From Diadophis punctatus similis (lineage: Eukaryota; Chordata; Lepidosauria; Squamata; Dipsadidae): a DNA stretch of 64,000 nt. The DNA is taken from NCBI GenBank assembly GCA_023053685.1, contig JALIGW010000002.1:253681239-253745238 (forward strand). Direction: 5' to 3'. Shown here one piece after another: positions 32,895 through 44,964 of the stretch. Each line of letters begins with the position of its first letter. The first letter of the stretch is position 1. The position numbers and the translations under genes are program-made. Below the pieces are notes generated by a model. It had not been told where the DNA came from. It did no database searches and saw only the letters and a list, made by a program, of their open reading frames with translations.

Positions 32895-33798
32895 ACAGGT
32901 AGTCCCTGACTTACAACAGTTTGCTTAGTGACCATTCGAAGTTACAATGTGTTAAGGTGAGTGCATAGCAATTCTTGAGTTATCAAGGATATGCACATAG
33001 AAGCGGGATATTGCAGTAGATATGAGTAATGATCCAGTCTTCACAGATTTGTTAAAGTGCATAAAGTGTTTACTTAAAGAAATAGCACAGTCCATAAACA
33101 GTCCAGTTCATACACATTCAATTCAGTCAATGTCTAGAAGTACAATAATCTTAACAGCTTGTCTTTGTCTTACACATTAAACAAAGATATTACAGCTTAC
33201 AAACACATAAGAATATCAGAGAGAGTAACACAGCATAACACAGATCACTATCTAGTCAAAGAGTCAATACTGAATGAAACACCAGAGAGAATAAGCCATG
33301 ATCTCTAGCTCCCTCTTATGGCAACTTGCAATACTTCAGTCAATTAGAACACAGCATACATTTTAAAGCTATATTACATAAATACATACAAGCCTATATT
33401 ATTGGCTTGTTTATATATTGCCAACCCAACCATTTGGACAGAGTCCTAACACAATGGCACAGTGACTTATGACCATTTTTCACACTTATGACCGTTGCAG
33501 CAGCATCCCCATGGTCATGTGATCAAAATTCGGATGCTTGGCAATTGACTCATATTTATGATGGCTGCAGTGTGTCCCGGGGTCATGTGATCCCCTTTTG
33601 CAATCTTCTGACAGGCAAAGCCAATGGGGAAGCCAGAATGCACTTAACAACCGGGTTACTAACTTAACAACTGCAGTGATTCACTTAATGGGTGGCAAGA
33701 AAAGTCGTAAAATGGGGCAAGCCTCGCGTAACAAATTTCTCACTTGGCAACATAAATTTTGGGCTCGATTCTGGTCGTACGTTGAGGATTACCTGTAG
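32895..33798. mobile_element. GTAGTCC-family DNA element split by a solo LTR
   Basis: The left end is CAGGTAGTCCCTGACTTACA and the right end GTACGTTGAGGATTACCTGT. The interior reads on across the LTR after removal of one CAATG copy. Confidence 0.65.
32950..33451. mobile_element. Solo LTR of an LTR retroelement, 502 bp, 5-bp TSD
   Basis: CAATG flanks both sides (32945-32949, 33452-33456). The ends are TGTTAAGG and CCTAACA, the TG..CA form of LTRs. There is no internal coding region, so the element was reduced to one LTR. The class (retrovirus-like or Ty3-like) and the orientation cannot be decided from this copy. Confidence 0.75.
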
Positions 33799-34284
33799 TC
33801 TGCACTTGGAAACAGCTTGGCTAGCTTGAGTGAAGCTGGCTCTCTTGGAGCCTCTGGCCTGCAGGTGCTTCCATCTCCTAAATCCTTGGGAGCCACAGGA
33901 AAGCAGTCATAAAGTTTTGGGATGTAGAGAGGTTTTGAGGGCGACTTGAGAGCCAACTACTAAAGCCCAGGACTCTTTAGATTGGCTTTAAGCAACCTAG
34001 CTTCCTCCAAGTGTTTTACCCAAACTATTTGGGAATAATGAGGCTGAAATCTTAATTACTCTGGAGATTGGGAAGGCTGCTCAGAGCAATTCTGCCCACA
34101 AATGAGATGTAGACTCCCCTATAATGCAAATAGGAAGATCATATATACCTCCTGTCTACCTGTGGTTTGGCGGCAATGCCAATGAACACTGCCAGGTGTG
34201 TCCCCTTTTTCATTATTCTATCCAGATAAAGCTGACAAGCTCATAATCATTTAGAGACTGAGCACACAAACGAGAACATAGACT
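33799..34284. other. Unassigned interval with a paralogous stretch
   Basis: 34030-34265 is a diverged copy of 54685-54900 (shared GAGGCTGAAATC, CAGAGCAATTCTGCC, ATAGGAAGATCATAT). This again points to segmental duplication of the gene flanks. Confidence 0.45.
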
Positions 34285-35810
34285 AGAAAGGCTGGAAAGG
34301 ACCTTGGGTGTGTTCTATAGCAATAGCAATAGCACTTAGACTTATATACCGCTTCATAGTGCTTTACAGCCCTCTCTAAGCGGTTTACAGAGTTCAGCAT
34401 ATTGCCCCAAACAATCTGGGTCCTCATTTTACCGACCTCAGAAGGATGGAAGGCTGAGTCAACCTTGAGCCTGGTGAGATTTGAACTGCTGAACTAGCAA
34501 TCAACTGAAGGTTGCAGTGCTGCTTTTAACCACTGCGCCACCTCGGCTCCTCTAGTTTAAACCACTGCCTATGGCTGGAGATCTTACACTATTTCAGACA
34601 AATGGTTGTCCATTTCTTTAAAATCCTCCAGTGATGGAGCGCCCACAACTTCTGGAGGCAAGCCATGTCACGCAGTGATTTATATTGCCTGTTATATGTA
34701 TATGCAGGGAGATGCATCCCTATTCATTATAATGGTTTATTCCTGAGCACGTGATTGATATGTTCTTGTATGCTTGTGTACATTCCATTCTCTCCTTCTG
34801 TTCCTGGCTTCCATTGAAGCAAGACCTATTTTTATATCAGAGATGTAGAATAATGAGGATTTATTGTTTTGTACCGAAATAAACATTTTTACTTAGACTT
34901 TTAAACTGCGGTTTCTTTTCTAATGTTTGATGTCTGGGAAAAGATCTATTTCTCCTTTGTGAGATTAATTTTCACCTCTGACAAGCCATTCCACTGATTA
35001 ATTGTTCTCACTGATAGGAAATTTCTCTGAAGTTTTAGCTTAGATTTCTCTTTAACAATCTTCCACCTGTTACTTCTTGTCCTGCTCTCAGGTGCTTTGG
35101 AGAATAGATTGAACCCTCTCTTCTCTGTGACAGCTCCTCGAGTACTGGAAGACTGCTATCATATCACCCCCAGACCTTCTCTTCATTATATTAATTATAC
35201 TTAATTATACATTATATCTAATTCCCTCAACTTTTCATCCTATGGGTAGCCTCCATGCCCTTTGTTGTTCTTCTCTGCACTCTTTCTAGAATCTTACCAT
35301 TTTTATTGTATTGTGTTGACCAGAACTGGATACAGTATTCTAAGTGTGGTCTCAAACTTATCCCTTCAGATCATCTTGATTCTATGCCTCTGTTGATGTA
35401 ACTTAGGACTGCATTACCATTTTTTGGCAGCTGCAGCACACTCTGGCTCATATTTAAATGGTGGACATCTCGATCTCACAGTTGCTACTGTTGAGCCAGG
35501 TACTACGAGCTCTATACCTGTGCATTTTGTTTTTCTTGCCTATGTCTAGGACTTTAACTCTTCTCATCACTGAATTGCATTTTGGTGAATAGGGCCCCAT
35601 GTTCAAGCCTATCAAGACCCTTCTGTACTTTCAGTCTATCTAAAGCACGGGTGTCAAACTTGCGGCGTGATGTATCACAACGTTTTTTCCCTTCGTGGAG
35701 CTGGGGTGGGTGTGGCCTGTGCGTGACGCATCCGGCCTGTGGGCCGTCAGTTTGACACTCCCGATAAAGTGTTGGTTATTCCTTTCACCTTGAACTTAAT
35801 GAAATTTTAG
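34285..35810 (-). mobile_element. Long antisense CR1 LINE broken by three later insertions
   Basis: CR1 text on the - strand runs from GGCTGGAAAGGACCTTGGGT to the RT-region remnant (CATTTTGTTTTTCTTGCC complements KKNKM). Inside are a Sauria SINE (34318-34552, -), a solo LTR (34666-34983) and a short MITE (35648-35765, CGGGTGTCAAACTTGCGGC / GTCAGTTTGACACTCCCG). Confidence 0.75.
34666..34983 (+). mobile_element. Solo LTR, 318 bp, 5-bp TSD
   Basis: AGCCA occurs at 34661-34665 and 34984-34988. The ends are TGTCACGCAG and CACCTCTGACA. AATAAA at about 34880 could be its polyadenylation signal, which sets the + orientation. A second copy in the opposite orientation is at 35918-36236. Confidence 0.8.
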
Positions 35811-35917
35811 GACCCAGCACCTGGCTAATCTTCTACAGCTAAGTTGGATCTAACTTTGTTGTTCAAGCTTCCCTCAGTTGCAAAAGTAGGTTTTGAGGAG
35901 TTATCCCGTACCCTCAG

Positions 35918-36236
35918 TGACAGAGGTGACAATTAATCTTACAAAGGAGAAGTTTGATCTTTTCCCGGACATCAGACATTAGAAAAGAAACCGCAGTTTA
36001 AAAGTCTAAGTAAAAATATTTATTTCGGTACAAAAACAATAAATCCTCATTAATCTACATGCCTGATATAAAAGTAGGTCTTCCTTCGATGGAAGCCAGG
36101 AACAGAAGGGAAGAATGGAATGCACACATGCGTACAAGAACATATCAATCACGTGCTCAGGAATAAACCATTATAATGAATAGGGATGCATCTCCCTGCA
36201 TATACATATAACAAGCAATCAAATCACTGCGTGACA
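35918..36236 (-). mobile_element. Solo LTR, same family as 34666-34983, opposite orientation
   Basis: The ends are TGACAGAGGTGACAATTAAT and TCACTGCGTGACA. It is a close reverse-complement match to 34666-34983 (CGGTACAAAA, CAATAAATCCTCATT, GGGATGCATCTCCCTGCATA). The flanks CTCAG and CCCAG match at 4 of 5. Confidence 0.75.
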
Positions 36237-36477
36237 CCCAGAGACAAGTGAGTGGCTGTATTTAATGATCCCCAAGAGAGGTGCACTTGTATTTCTATCC
36301 CCCCCACAACAACAAAATGGTGCTTTCCCTTAGTTCCCACTTTTTGTGAATGAAGCTTTTGCTCTGATTGATTGATTGATTGGTTGGTTGATTCATTAAT
36401 TGATTCATTCATAAAATTTATATGGCCATTCAATTCACTCATGGTGACTCAGAGCTCATAACATTTATCCCCCCACT

Positions 36478-36925
36478 AGAATAGAATAGAATAGAATAGA
36501 ATAGAATAGAATAGAATAGAATAGAATAGAATAGAATAGAATAGAATTCTTTATTGGCCAAGTGTGATTGGACACACAAGGAATTTGTCTTTGATGCATA
36601 TGCTCATTGCTCTCAGTGTACATAAAAGAAAAGATACATTTGTCAAGAATCATGAGGTACAATACTTAATGATTGTCATAGGTTACAAATAAGCAATCAG
36701 GAAACAATATTAATATAAATTGTAAGGATATAAGCAGCAAGTTACAGTCATACAGTCATAAGTGGGAGGAGATGGGTGATAGGAACGATGAGAAGACTAA
36801 TAGTAATAGTAATGCAGCCTAGTGAATAGTTTGACAGTGGCGAGGGAATTATTTGTTTAGCAGAGTGATGGCGTTCGGGGAAAACTGTTCTTGTGTCTAG
36901 TTGTCTTGGTGTTCAGTGCTCTATA
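36478..36925 (-). mobile_element. CR1/L3-type LINE 3' end with (AATAG)n tail
   Basis: A pure (AATAG)n run lies at 36478-36546. It is followed by TTCTTTATTGGCCAAGTGTG and ATTGGACACACAAGGAATTT, a 3' end reported in snakes to seed AATAG microsatellites. The insertion is antisense. Confidence 0.8.
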
Positions 36926-37109
36926 ACTCTATACACAAACTAATGTGAACTCACACACCCCCTGATTACAGTGCGGTTGCAGTAGCGATGAGTGCTCATC
37001 GGGAGACCAGAAAGAACAGGTTAGTGATAGTTCGTCCTGGAGAGAAGCTATCAGTGGTCGGTGGTGTTGAAACGAAATCAATCAAAAATTTAGCAAACGA
37101 CTCAGAATA

Positions 37110-37383
37110 GACAGAACGAGCAAGTTTTTCAGGCTTCTGTCGCTAGATGGCGCGCTATAGATCAGCAACATTGGCGCCTAGAAAGCCGCCAATACAGTAG
37201 CGGCATCTGTGGTTGCTGAGTACTGACATCCAACGGGAGGGGGTGAGAGGAGTGAAAGGCATTGAAACAATCGGAAATTGCTAGAGAGGATGCGGGAGAG
37301 GAACTTCCTCTTCCGGCTCATCCATGGGAGGATGGTGGCACGGCTCCCTCGCTCTTCTAATAGTCGAAGCAGTAGCTGGAAAG
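37110..37383 (+). promoter_or_regulatory. Gene D promoter and first exon
   Basis: The CTCF-like TCGCTAGATGGCGCG is at 37140-37154 (12 of 15 positions), and the ETS-like ACTTCCTCTTCCGG at 37303-37316. The exon has ATG 37332 reading MVARLPRSSNSRSSSWK and a phase-1 donor AAAG|GTGAGTTG (37384). Joined to the exon at 38377 this frame gives [12 protein letters not shown] and a stop. Confidence 0.65.
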
Positions 37384-38376
37384 GTGAGTTGAGGACAGGT
37401 CGAGGTGGAGCCGGGAACAAGTAGGGCTGTTTGGTTTTCTCCATTGCGTAGAAGCAGAGAATCAACTCAGCTGCAACATACTCAGCTGCTACATATTCCA
37501 TCCCTCCCCGAATTTTAATTCCACTGGTGCCACTTGTTTTAAAAGTGGTGCCTTCAATTTTCTGCTGGTTGGGAGATTGAAAAAGGTTTCCTTCAGTTTA
37601 GGAGTTGCTTGTGCTTTTTATGAGCATGTTGTTTTCTTGGTCAAGAAAGGAGTGTCATTGGCAAAACTGCTGCGTTAAATCTTGCAGAGGCTCTGGGCAC
37701 CATTTCTTCTGTTGAAGCCCCCATCTCTAAAATTAGACCAACAAGTTTGAGTGTACCCATTTCTGGGACATTTTTCAGGCTGAAATACTACATGGATTTA
37801 CAACATACATATATTTGTAAGTGTGTATCTGTATTTCTCTCTGTGTGCATGTCTGTATAATATATCCTCAGCATTTCTAGATCTATTTGATGATAACCCT
37901 TTGTAGTGCTAAGAATTTGTGATTTACTCAAGTCAACAAGAGAATTTCACGATTATTTTATTTATTTATTTATTTATTTGTCAAACATGTATAGGATAAT
38001 AGTAGTTTGTATAAACATAAGTAAAAAGTAACGATAAAAGAGGACAATAGGACAGTAGGACAGGGACGGTAGGCACGCCCCTTACAGACCTCTTAGGAAT
38101 GGGGTGAGGTCGACTGTAGACAGTCTAAGGTTAAAGTTTTGGGGGTTTGGGGAAGAAACCACAGAGTCAGGTAGTGCATTCCAGGCATTGATTATATGGA
38201 TGTTTGAATCTCATTAGTATTCTATGTGTCAAATGAATCATAATTATCGTTGGGGATTAATCTAGCATTTTGGCATGTTTGCTTTTTCATTGTAAAGCTT
38301 GCTTTTTACTTCTGGTTTTTCACCTGTTGGGCACGCATTTTATAAACAACCAATTAAACTTATGTCAATCTTCTAG
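37384..38376 (+). other. Gene D intron with a LINE fragment
   Basis: One unit of the family's intronic repeat occurs at 37505-37620. A LINE-like fragment with a (TTTA)n head (37955-38197: GTCAAACATGTATAGGATAA) also occurs inside the element at 45765-45880. The acceptor is ATCTTCTAG. Confidence 0.55.
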
Positions 38377-40607
38377 ACAAAGAGGATGCCAAGAAGAGCA
38401 TTCTGGATAAGTGAAAATCACAAGAGGAATTAAAGAGGAAAGTGAATCCAGTCAGCAATCAAAATCCTCCGGTTTCCTCCAGAAAACAATACAACCCTCC
38501 TTCCCTGTCAAGTAACAGACAAAAGAGAATAACAGGAACTGGGGGAAAATTGAGTCTGTGCAACTCGCATCCAAATTCGGAAAAAAAGATGGAAATATCT
38601 GGAAGTCAGTGGGGAGAACCCTGTGACTTGGATAGTTATGTAGGGCAGGCAGTCACGCGAGCCTTGCCCTGTGAAGAAATAAAGAATAGCTTGAATCAAA
38701 GCACCAGGCAAGACGGGATCCAAAATATTTTTGACCTACAGAATCCATTGGTGGAAACCCCCCACCGATGTGGGAAAAGCACAGATTGTGGATCACAGCT
38801 GATTATGTACACTGGAGAAAAACCAGATGAATGTTCTGGGTGTGAGAAGGTCTTTTGCTACAGCTCCTTCCCTTTTGAAAATAAAAGGACTTACACCGGA
38901 GAGAATCCATACCAAAGCTTCCAGTATGGAAATTTTAGCAAGCACGCTCCTTTAGTCTTACACCAGAGGACTCCTACAGGTGAGAAACCATATGAGTGTC
39001 CGAACTGTGGGAAAGCTTTCAGTCAGAATTCCCACCTTGTAAACCATCAGAGGACACATACAGGGGAGAAACCATACCAGTGTCCAGATTGTGGGAAAGG
39101 TTTCAGTCAGAATTCCAATCTCTTGATGCACCAGAGGACTCACACAGGGGAGAAACCATACAAATGTTCAGATTGTGGGAAAAGTTTCCGTCTTAATTCC
39201 CATCTGGTGGTACACAAGAGGTCTCACACGGGTGAGAAACCATATGAGTGCCTGGATTGTGGGAAAGGTTTCACTCATAGTTCCCACCTTGTGATACACA
39301 GGAGAACTCACACAGGAGAGAAACCTTATGAGTGTCCAGATTGTGGGAAAGGTTTCCGTGTTAATTCCCATCTGGTGGCGCACCAGAGGATTCACACAGG
39401 GGAGAAACCATATCAGTGTCTGGATTGTGGGAAAAGTTTCAGTCAGAATTCCCAACTAGTGGTGCACCAGAGGACACACACAGGAGAGAAACTGTATGAA
39501 TGTCCAGAGTGTGGAAAAAGTTGCACTCACAATTCGGACCTCATGGTACACCTGAGGACACACACCGGAGAGAAACCGTATGAGTGTCCATATTGTAGGA
39601 AACGTTTCAGTCACAATTCCAACCTGGTGGTACACCAAAGGATACACACAGGAGAGAAGCCGTATGAGTGTCCATACTGTGGGAAAAGTTTCAGTCGGAA
39701 TTCTTATCTGGTGATACACCAGAGGACTCATACTGGGGAGAAACCATATCAGTGTTTGAATTGTGGGAAAAGTTTTAGTCACAGTTCTGAACTGGTGAGA
39801 CACCAGAGGATACATACAGGAGAGAAACCATATGAGTGTCCAGACTGTGGGAAAAGTTTCAGTCAGAATTCCAGCCTGGTGATACACAAAAGGACTCACA
39901 CTGGGGAGAAACCATATGAGTGTTCAGATTGTGGAAAAACTTTCAGTCAGAATTGCTACCTAATTATACATGAGAGGACTCACACAGGGGAGAAACCATA
40001 TGAGTGTCTTTATTGTGGGAAAAGTTTCATTCGGAATTATGCCTTGGTGATACACCAGAGGACTCATACTGGGGAGAAACCATATGAGTGTTCGGATTGT
40101 GGGAAAAGTTTCCGTCTCAGTTCCCACCTGGTGGTGCACCAGAGGATTCACACTGGGAACAAACCATATGAGTGTCAGGATTGTGGGGAAAGTTTCAGTC
40201 AGAATTGTCTCCTGGTATATCACCAGAGGGCACACACAGGAGAAAAACCGTATGAGTGTCCAGACTGTGGGAAAAGTTTCAGTAACAATTCTCACCTGGT
40301 GGTGCACCAGCGGATTCACACAGGAGAAAAACCATACGAGTGTCTGGATTGTGGGAAGCGTTTCAGTCGGAATTCCCACCTGGTGGTGCATCAGAGGACT
40401 CACACAGGGGAAAAACCGTATGAGTGTCCAGATTGTGGGAAAGGTTTTAGTACTAGATCTAAACTTGTAAATCATGTAGGTTTACACATAGGGGAGAAAC
40501 CTTTCAAATGCTCAGAGTGTGGACGGTGTTTTACGCAAAATTCCTCCCTTACTGCGCACAAGAAAATCCACACGAGGCAAAAGGTAATGAATATCGAGAA
40601 GGTTTGA
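38377..40607 (+). CDS. Gene D, C2H2 zinc-finger exon (19 intact fingers, the longest array)
   Basis: The exon begins ACAAAGAGGATGCCAAGAAG after TTCTAG. The likely initiator is ATG 38589 ([10 protein letters not shown]), giving 672 residues. The frame is open upstream to 38415 but preceded in the same frame by the conserved TGA (38412). The family N-terminal segment has the block [13 protein letters not shown]. Two decayed fingers follow (Cys lost), then 19 fingers with zinc ligands, joined mostly by HTGEKPY. Finger 7 has Cys in place of the core Phe (KSCTHNS), and one linker is HTGNKPY. It ends [30 protein letters not shown]. Fingers 8-16 match fingers 6-14 of gene E in the same order, so D and E are the closest pair. 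The predicted role is nuclear DNA binding. Confidence 0.95.
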
Positions 40608-40735
40608 GTTTTCTTTCTGAACTTTGGAAATGCGGTTGAGAAATTAACTATTTCTCAGCCGATTCACTTTAGTAAAATGTCTTAGTATTAGACATGAGGG
40701 AAGAGAGAAACAAAATGGAAAATGTTAGTTTAGTT

Positions 40736-41209
40736 CAGGGGTCTGCAACCTGCGGCTCCGGAGCCGCATGCGCCTCTTTGGGCCCTCTGCTGTGGCTCCC
40801 TGTCGGGTGATCCTATCACTGACTGGCCCTGCCCCTCGCCCTCCCCTCCCAGTCACTCCTTGCCTAGCCTGAGAAGGTAAGGGCAACGGCGGGGGATGAG
40901 AGGGAGAGATACACAGAGAGAGAGAGAGAAAGAGAGGGGGGAGAGTGAGAGAGATACAGAGAGAGGGGAGAGAGAGAGATAGGGAGGGGGGGTCAAAGGG
41001 TTTTGTGGCTCCCGGTGTTTTTTAACAACCAGTTGTCTGCCCCAATGACCTAATGACTGGGTAGGCGTGGCTAGGGGTCATGTGACTGGGTGGGAATGAG
41101 TGACATCGAGTTGGCCACACCCACCCAGGTTTTGTGGCTCCTGGAGTTTTCTTTTCTGTGGGAAATGGGTCCAAATGGCTCTTTGAGTGTTTAAGGTTGC
41201 AGACCCCTG
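40736..41209. mobile_element. hAT MITE, perfect 8-bp TSD, with (AGAG)n tract
   Basis: GTTTAGTT occurs at 40728-40735 and 41210-41217. The ends are CAGGGGTCTGCAACC and GGTTGCAGACCCCTG. An impure AGAG tract at 40905-40990 expanded inside. The copy lies about 130 bp after the gene D stop. Confidence 0.9.
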
Positions 41210-41324
41210 GTTTAGTTAGTTTAGCAGAAATAATGGAATTCTGCAAAAAGTGTTTAGGGGTGGGGTGGGGGTTTTTTTTTTTGCATATTGATCATCATAG
41301 GGCATAGAAATGCAACATACAAAG

Positions 41325-41700
41325 TAAAGGTAGTCCTCAATTTACAACCACAATGGAGGCCAAAATTTTTGTGAGAAATTTAAGTGAGTTTTGCTCCATT
41401 TTATGACTTTTTTTTGCCACCTTTGTTAAGTGAATCACTGCAGTTGTTAAGTTAGTAGCATGGTTGCTAAGTGAATCTGGTTTTGCCATTGACTTTGCTT
41501 GTCACAAAAGAGGATCCCATGACCTTAGGACACTTGCAATGGTCATAAATATGAGTCAGTCGTCAAGCATCCGAATGTAAATCACATGAGCATGGGGAAG
41601 CTACAACTGTCTTAAATGTGAAAAATGGTCACACGATCCTTTTTTCAGTGCTTTGAACGGTCACTAAACGAACTGTTGTAAGTTGAGGACTATCTGTATT
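41325..41700. mobile_element. GTAGTCC-family DNA element, copy 5
   Basis: The ends are AGGTAGTCCTCAATTTACAA and GTTGTAAGTTGAGGACTATC, inverted; the family interior is present. Confidence 0.65.
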
Positions 41701-42640
41701 AACCTCCTACCTAGATGTCTCCAGATTTTAAGCCCCACAATCCCTCAGCCAACAATACTTACTGAATAAAACGTTTTGCAGTCATAGTAAACATTTCTGG
41801 TAGGTACTAAAAATCTGTGGCAAGACTTAAAAATACATTATTAAAAAAAATAGGAACACTCATATTGTTATTCTCCCAAATATGACAAGAGGGTTTAAAA
41901 TTCATATTTTTCCAACATTTTCAGAATTTTACATCAAGGAGAATCCTATTTAGATTATGGTAAACTCAAGCGCAGAATAGAGAATATATGAGGGAGGGTT
42001 TAGCAACAACCACACTGTAAAATTTTACAGGTAAAGGCTGTTGAATACGATAAGTGCTGTAAGGATACTGAAGAGAAAAAGGATTTTGCTTTTGAGTGTA
42101 GGACTTTCATGTTTATTATTGACAAGCCTCCTATGATTTTGTTTCTTTAGACACCTTTTGATGTCTGGTGAGTGATAGATATTAATGTCAAAATGCTCCC
42201 CCCCCCCTTTTTTTTTTTGCATCCTCAGTGGTGGAGAGCTGAGGGAAAAAATGTGATAAATGTTTCGTTTGTAAAAATGCATTGTGTAAGAACCGTAACT
42301 TTTGACAAGGAAAATAAAAGGGCAATATCAGCGTTGCTGTGAACGCGAGACAAAGAAATGCAAAGCTCTCTTCTCAAGTCACGGGAGATTCTTTCAATTC
42401 TTTCACTCCACTCTCGGGGGCTCTTTTTAAATTTTTCCAAAAATCCGTACTAGTAAAGAAAAAAAAATCATTTGGAGCAGCTAAGGGGCATTTTAGTTAT
42501 ACAGATGAATGACTTTTATTGTGCCGTGTCTTAAAGACTCCAAAGAATTCAAAATTGGCTCATTACATTGACAGAATTCAGAGGTCAGATTATAAGACAA
42601 TGCCCCTGTGACTCTGGACACACACAGAAGAAACAAAGCA
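41701..42640. other. 3' flank of gene D
   Basis: 42030-42440 is paralogous to 29040-29420 after gene C. A poly-C/T stretch lies at 42196-42220. No gene is supported. Confidence 0.5.
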
Positions 42641-42880
42641 TGCGTCTCAAACGTGCTTTTTCAAAAGGCAACTTGGACTGGGTTTTTTTCCTTAAGGAAA
42701 AAGACGTTTTGCTTCTCATCCAAGAAGCGCAATCGGTTCTGGCCAGATCCGATGAAGCTTCTTGGATGAGAAGAGAAACGTCTTCTTCCTCCTTAGGGAA
42801 AAAAACAATCCAATTTGCCTTTTGAAAAAGTGCCTTTGAGACAACTATGTCCTGGATGACTGAAAATCTCCACAGACAAG
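42641..42880. mobile_element. Palindromic Penelope-like terminal element
   Basis: Inverted arms with TTTTTCAAAAGGCAACTTGG and CCAATTTGCCTTTTGAAAAA surround two degenerate hammerhead-like motifs (about 42700-42733, -; 42752-42785, +). It ends CCTGGATGACTGAAAATCTC. Confidence 0.55.
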
Positions 42881-43201
42881 AGAGCACCTGCTTCTCCAGT
42901 GGCTGTATTACAGAGGTATTTGTGCAGGCTCATCTCGCCATTATTGCATAAAATGGACACAGAACAATTCTGCACCTCCCTGCTGCTTTCAGATAGAAAC
43001 CCTGCTATAACACACGTTACCAGAGTCTGAGGATCAGCACTTAAAATTTGTCAGATAATGGATGATCTGTGCCATAAGTTAGTGTTGCTGAACATCCAGC
43101 TTGTCATATTAGACTTTGCACAGGGATAGGTTTAATCTGCTGCATATTAACCTTTATGATCCCTGTCCCTACCCCTCCTTTTAGACTTACGTTTTTATAT
43201 C

Positions 43202-43784
43202 GAGGGTGAGTCAAAACGTAATGCCATTTTCTTTAGGACAGGTATAATTACCAACACAGGAACATGTAGCATACATCAAAATGAAGCTGGTCCTCTGTGG
43301 ATCACATCCCTACTTCTCAACATAGTCACTGTTTCTCTCAATAGCAATGTTCCACCTTCGAATGAGAGCCTGTATCCCTGCCTCATAAAATTCTGTTGAC
43401 TGTTCTTTGAGCTTCACTGCAGTTTTTACTTCCTCGTCACTGGAATAATGTTTGCCTCTCAAACCCTCTTTCATGGGGCCGAAGAGATGATAGTCTGAAG
43501 GCGCTAAATCTGGTGAGTATGGAGGATTATTATTCCAGTGACGAGGAAGTGAAAACTGCAGTGAAGAAGTGGCTCAAAGAACAGTCAACAGAATTTTACA
43601 AGGCAGGGATACATGCTCTCATTTGAAGGTGGAACATTGCTATTGAGAGAAACGGTGACTATGTTGAGAAGTAGGGATGTGATCCACAGAGGACCAGCTT
43701 CATTTTGATGTATGCTACATATTCCTGTGTTGGTAATTATACCTGTCCTAAAGAAAATGGCATTACGTTTTGACTTACCCTCAT
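43202..43784. mobile_element. Fold-back mariner: two transposase C-terminal ends head to head
   Basis: The terminal inverted repeats are GAGGGTGAGTCAAAACGTAA and TTACGTTTTGACTTACCCTC, with TATA at both flanks (TA target). The left arm read on - gives PYSPDLAPSDYHLFGPMKEG, then RGKHYSSDEEVKTAVK; the Asp of LAPSDYHLF is the third catalytic Asp of mariner transposases. The right arm read on + gives YYSSDEEVKTAVKKWLKEQS, then TEFYKAGIHALI, a stop, and RWNIAIERNGDYVEK. So both halves are the same 3' end in opposite orientation, and no full transposase exists. Confidence 0.85.
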
Positions 43785-44960
43785 ATATACTCTCTGTTTT
43801 ATATCATTTAGCTTTTTAGAATAATTATTTTTGGATTTTAATTATTTTCTATGCTTTTTAACTTACCGTGCTCCTTATGCTGGTCTTTTGGGCACCCCTG
43901 CTATCACATCGGATTTTATCCTTAGGAGCTGAAAATGCTTCAGATGGTTCAAAAGCCTCTGGATCTTTGAGAGGACCATACCATAATGCAAACTCTTAGT
44001 GGCTACGGTATTCTGATGTCTTTGGGGAAAAGGGGACATTAGCAAAGAGGAAATGGGAGGGAAGAACTTGGAAGAATCAATGGCTATTTGCTGCAAGAGT
44101 TCGTTGCAAAGAGTGTGTTTCTTTTGATTATTCTTCTCTGAAAATGTTTGTCTTTTGGGACGTGTCTTATAGATACAACCAAAATGCCAGATAGCAAAAA
44201 AGAGGGGCAGTGGGGAGGAATAACAGTTTAAGTCATGCTTAAGACGTAAGTGCAGAACAGCAATCAAAGATGTTATTCATTTATTTTATTTATTTATGTA
44301 TCAAACTTCTTAACGGCCTGTCTCCCTCACAGAGGGCCTCTGAGTAGTATACAAATTAATCAGTACAATAAAACATTAAAAACTGAATCATTTAAGATTA
44401 AAAATATAAAATATTATAAATTTATTGATATATTATTAAATTAATATTAATTGAATTTGAATATGCAAAATACAAAGTAGAAACATTGAAACTGACACTT
44501 ATGCAATACCAGATATGTAGCCCCTTTCAATAGATTAATTGGACCGCACAAAATCTAATATATAACAAATGAATTTGAGAAAAATTAACCAATCCACTTA
44601 GATATGGATTGTGTCATGTCATTTACATAAACTTCCATACTGCAATTACCACTTTTCTGTTAAAAAATCAGATGTGAATTCTCTCCATATTTGTACTGTT
44701 AACTGAAGATAGATCAATTGTATTAAAATTATACCCTGCATTCTATGATGTTCCATTCTTGTGATTAAAGAAAGAAAAAACTTTGGGCTTTTTTCTCTTT
44801 GCTTAGGAGCCATTCTACGTTTTCCTCTCTGTTTATTTGTTTTCCCCTTTAAAGTCATATTTTGCAACAGTAGTTTGGTTGCTAAGCAAGAGCCTTGTTA
44901 AGTGAGTTTCACCACATTTTACAAGTTGGCCATGCCCACCCGGTCACCTGACCACCAGAT
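43785..44960. other. Unassigned interval
   Basis: 43960-44100 contains sequence resembling the unassigned part of the 1606-bp units (GGATCTTTGAGAGGACCATA against TGGTCTTTGAGAGAACCAGT near 20250). A short LINE-like piece is at 44270-44400. The rest is AT-rich and not recognised. Confidence 0.4.
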
Positions 44961-44964
44961 ACAG

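Noticed and set aside
39168..40475. Long antisense open frames across the finger arrays (also at 15304-15843, 27763-28278, 52025-52576)
   Set aside because: They mirror the 84-bp finger repeat on the sense strand and read repeated [24 protein letters not shown] units; these are shadows of the arrays, without own start context or domain.
44646..44867. Lysine-rich antisense frame of 73 residues
   Set aside because: No domain, no conservation with other copies and no splice or promoter context.
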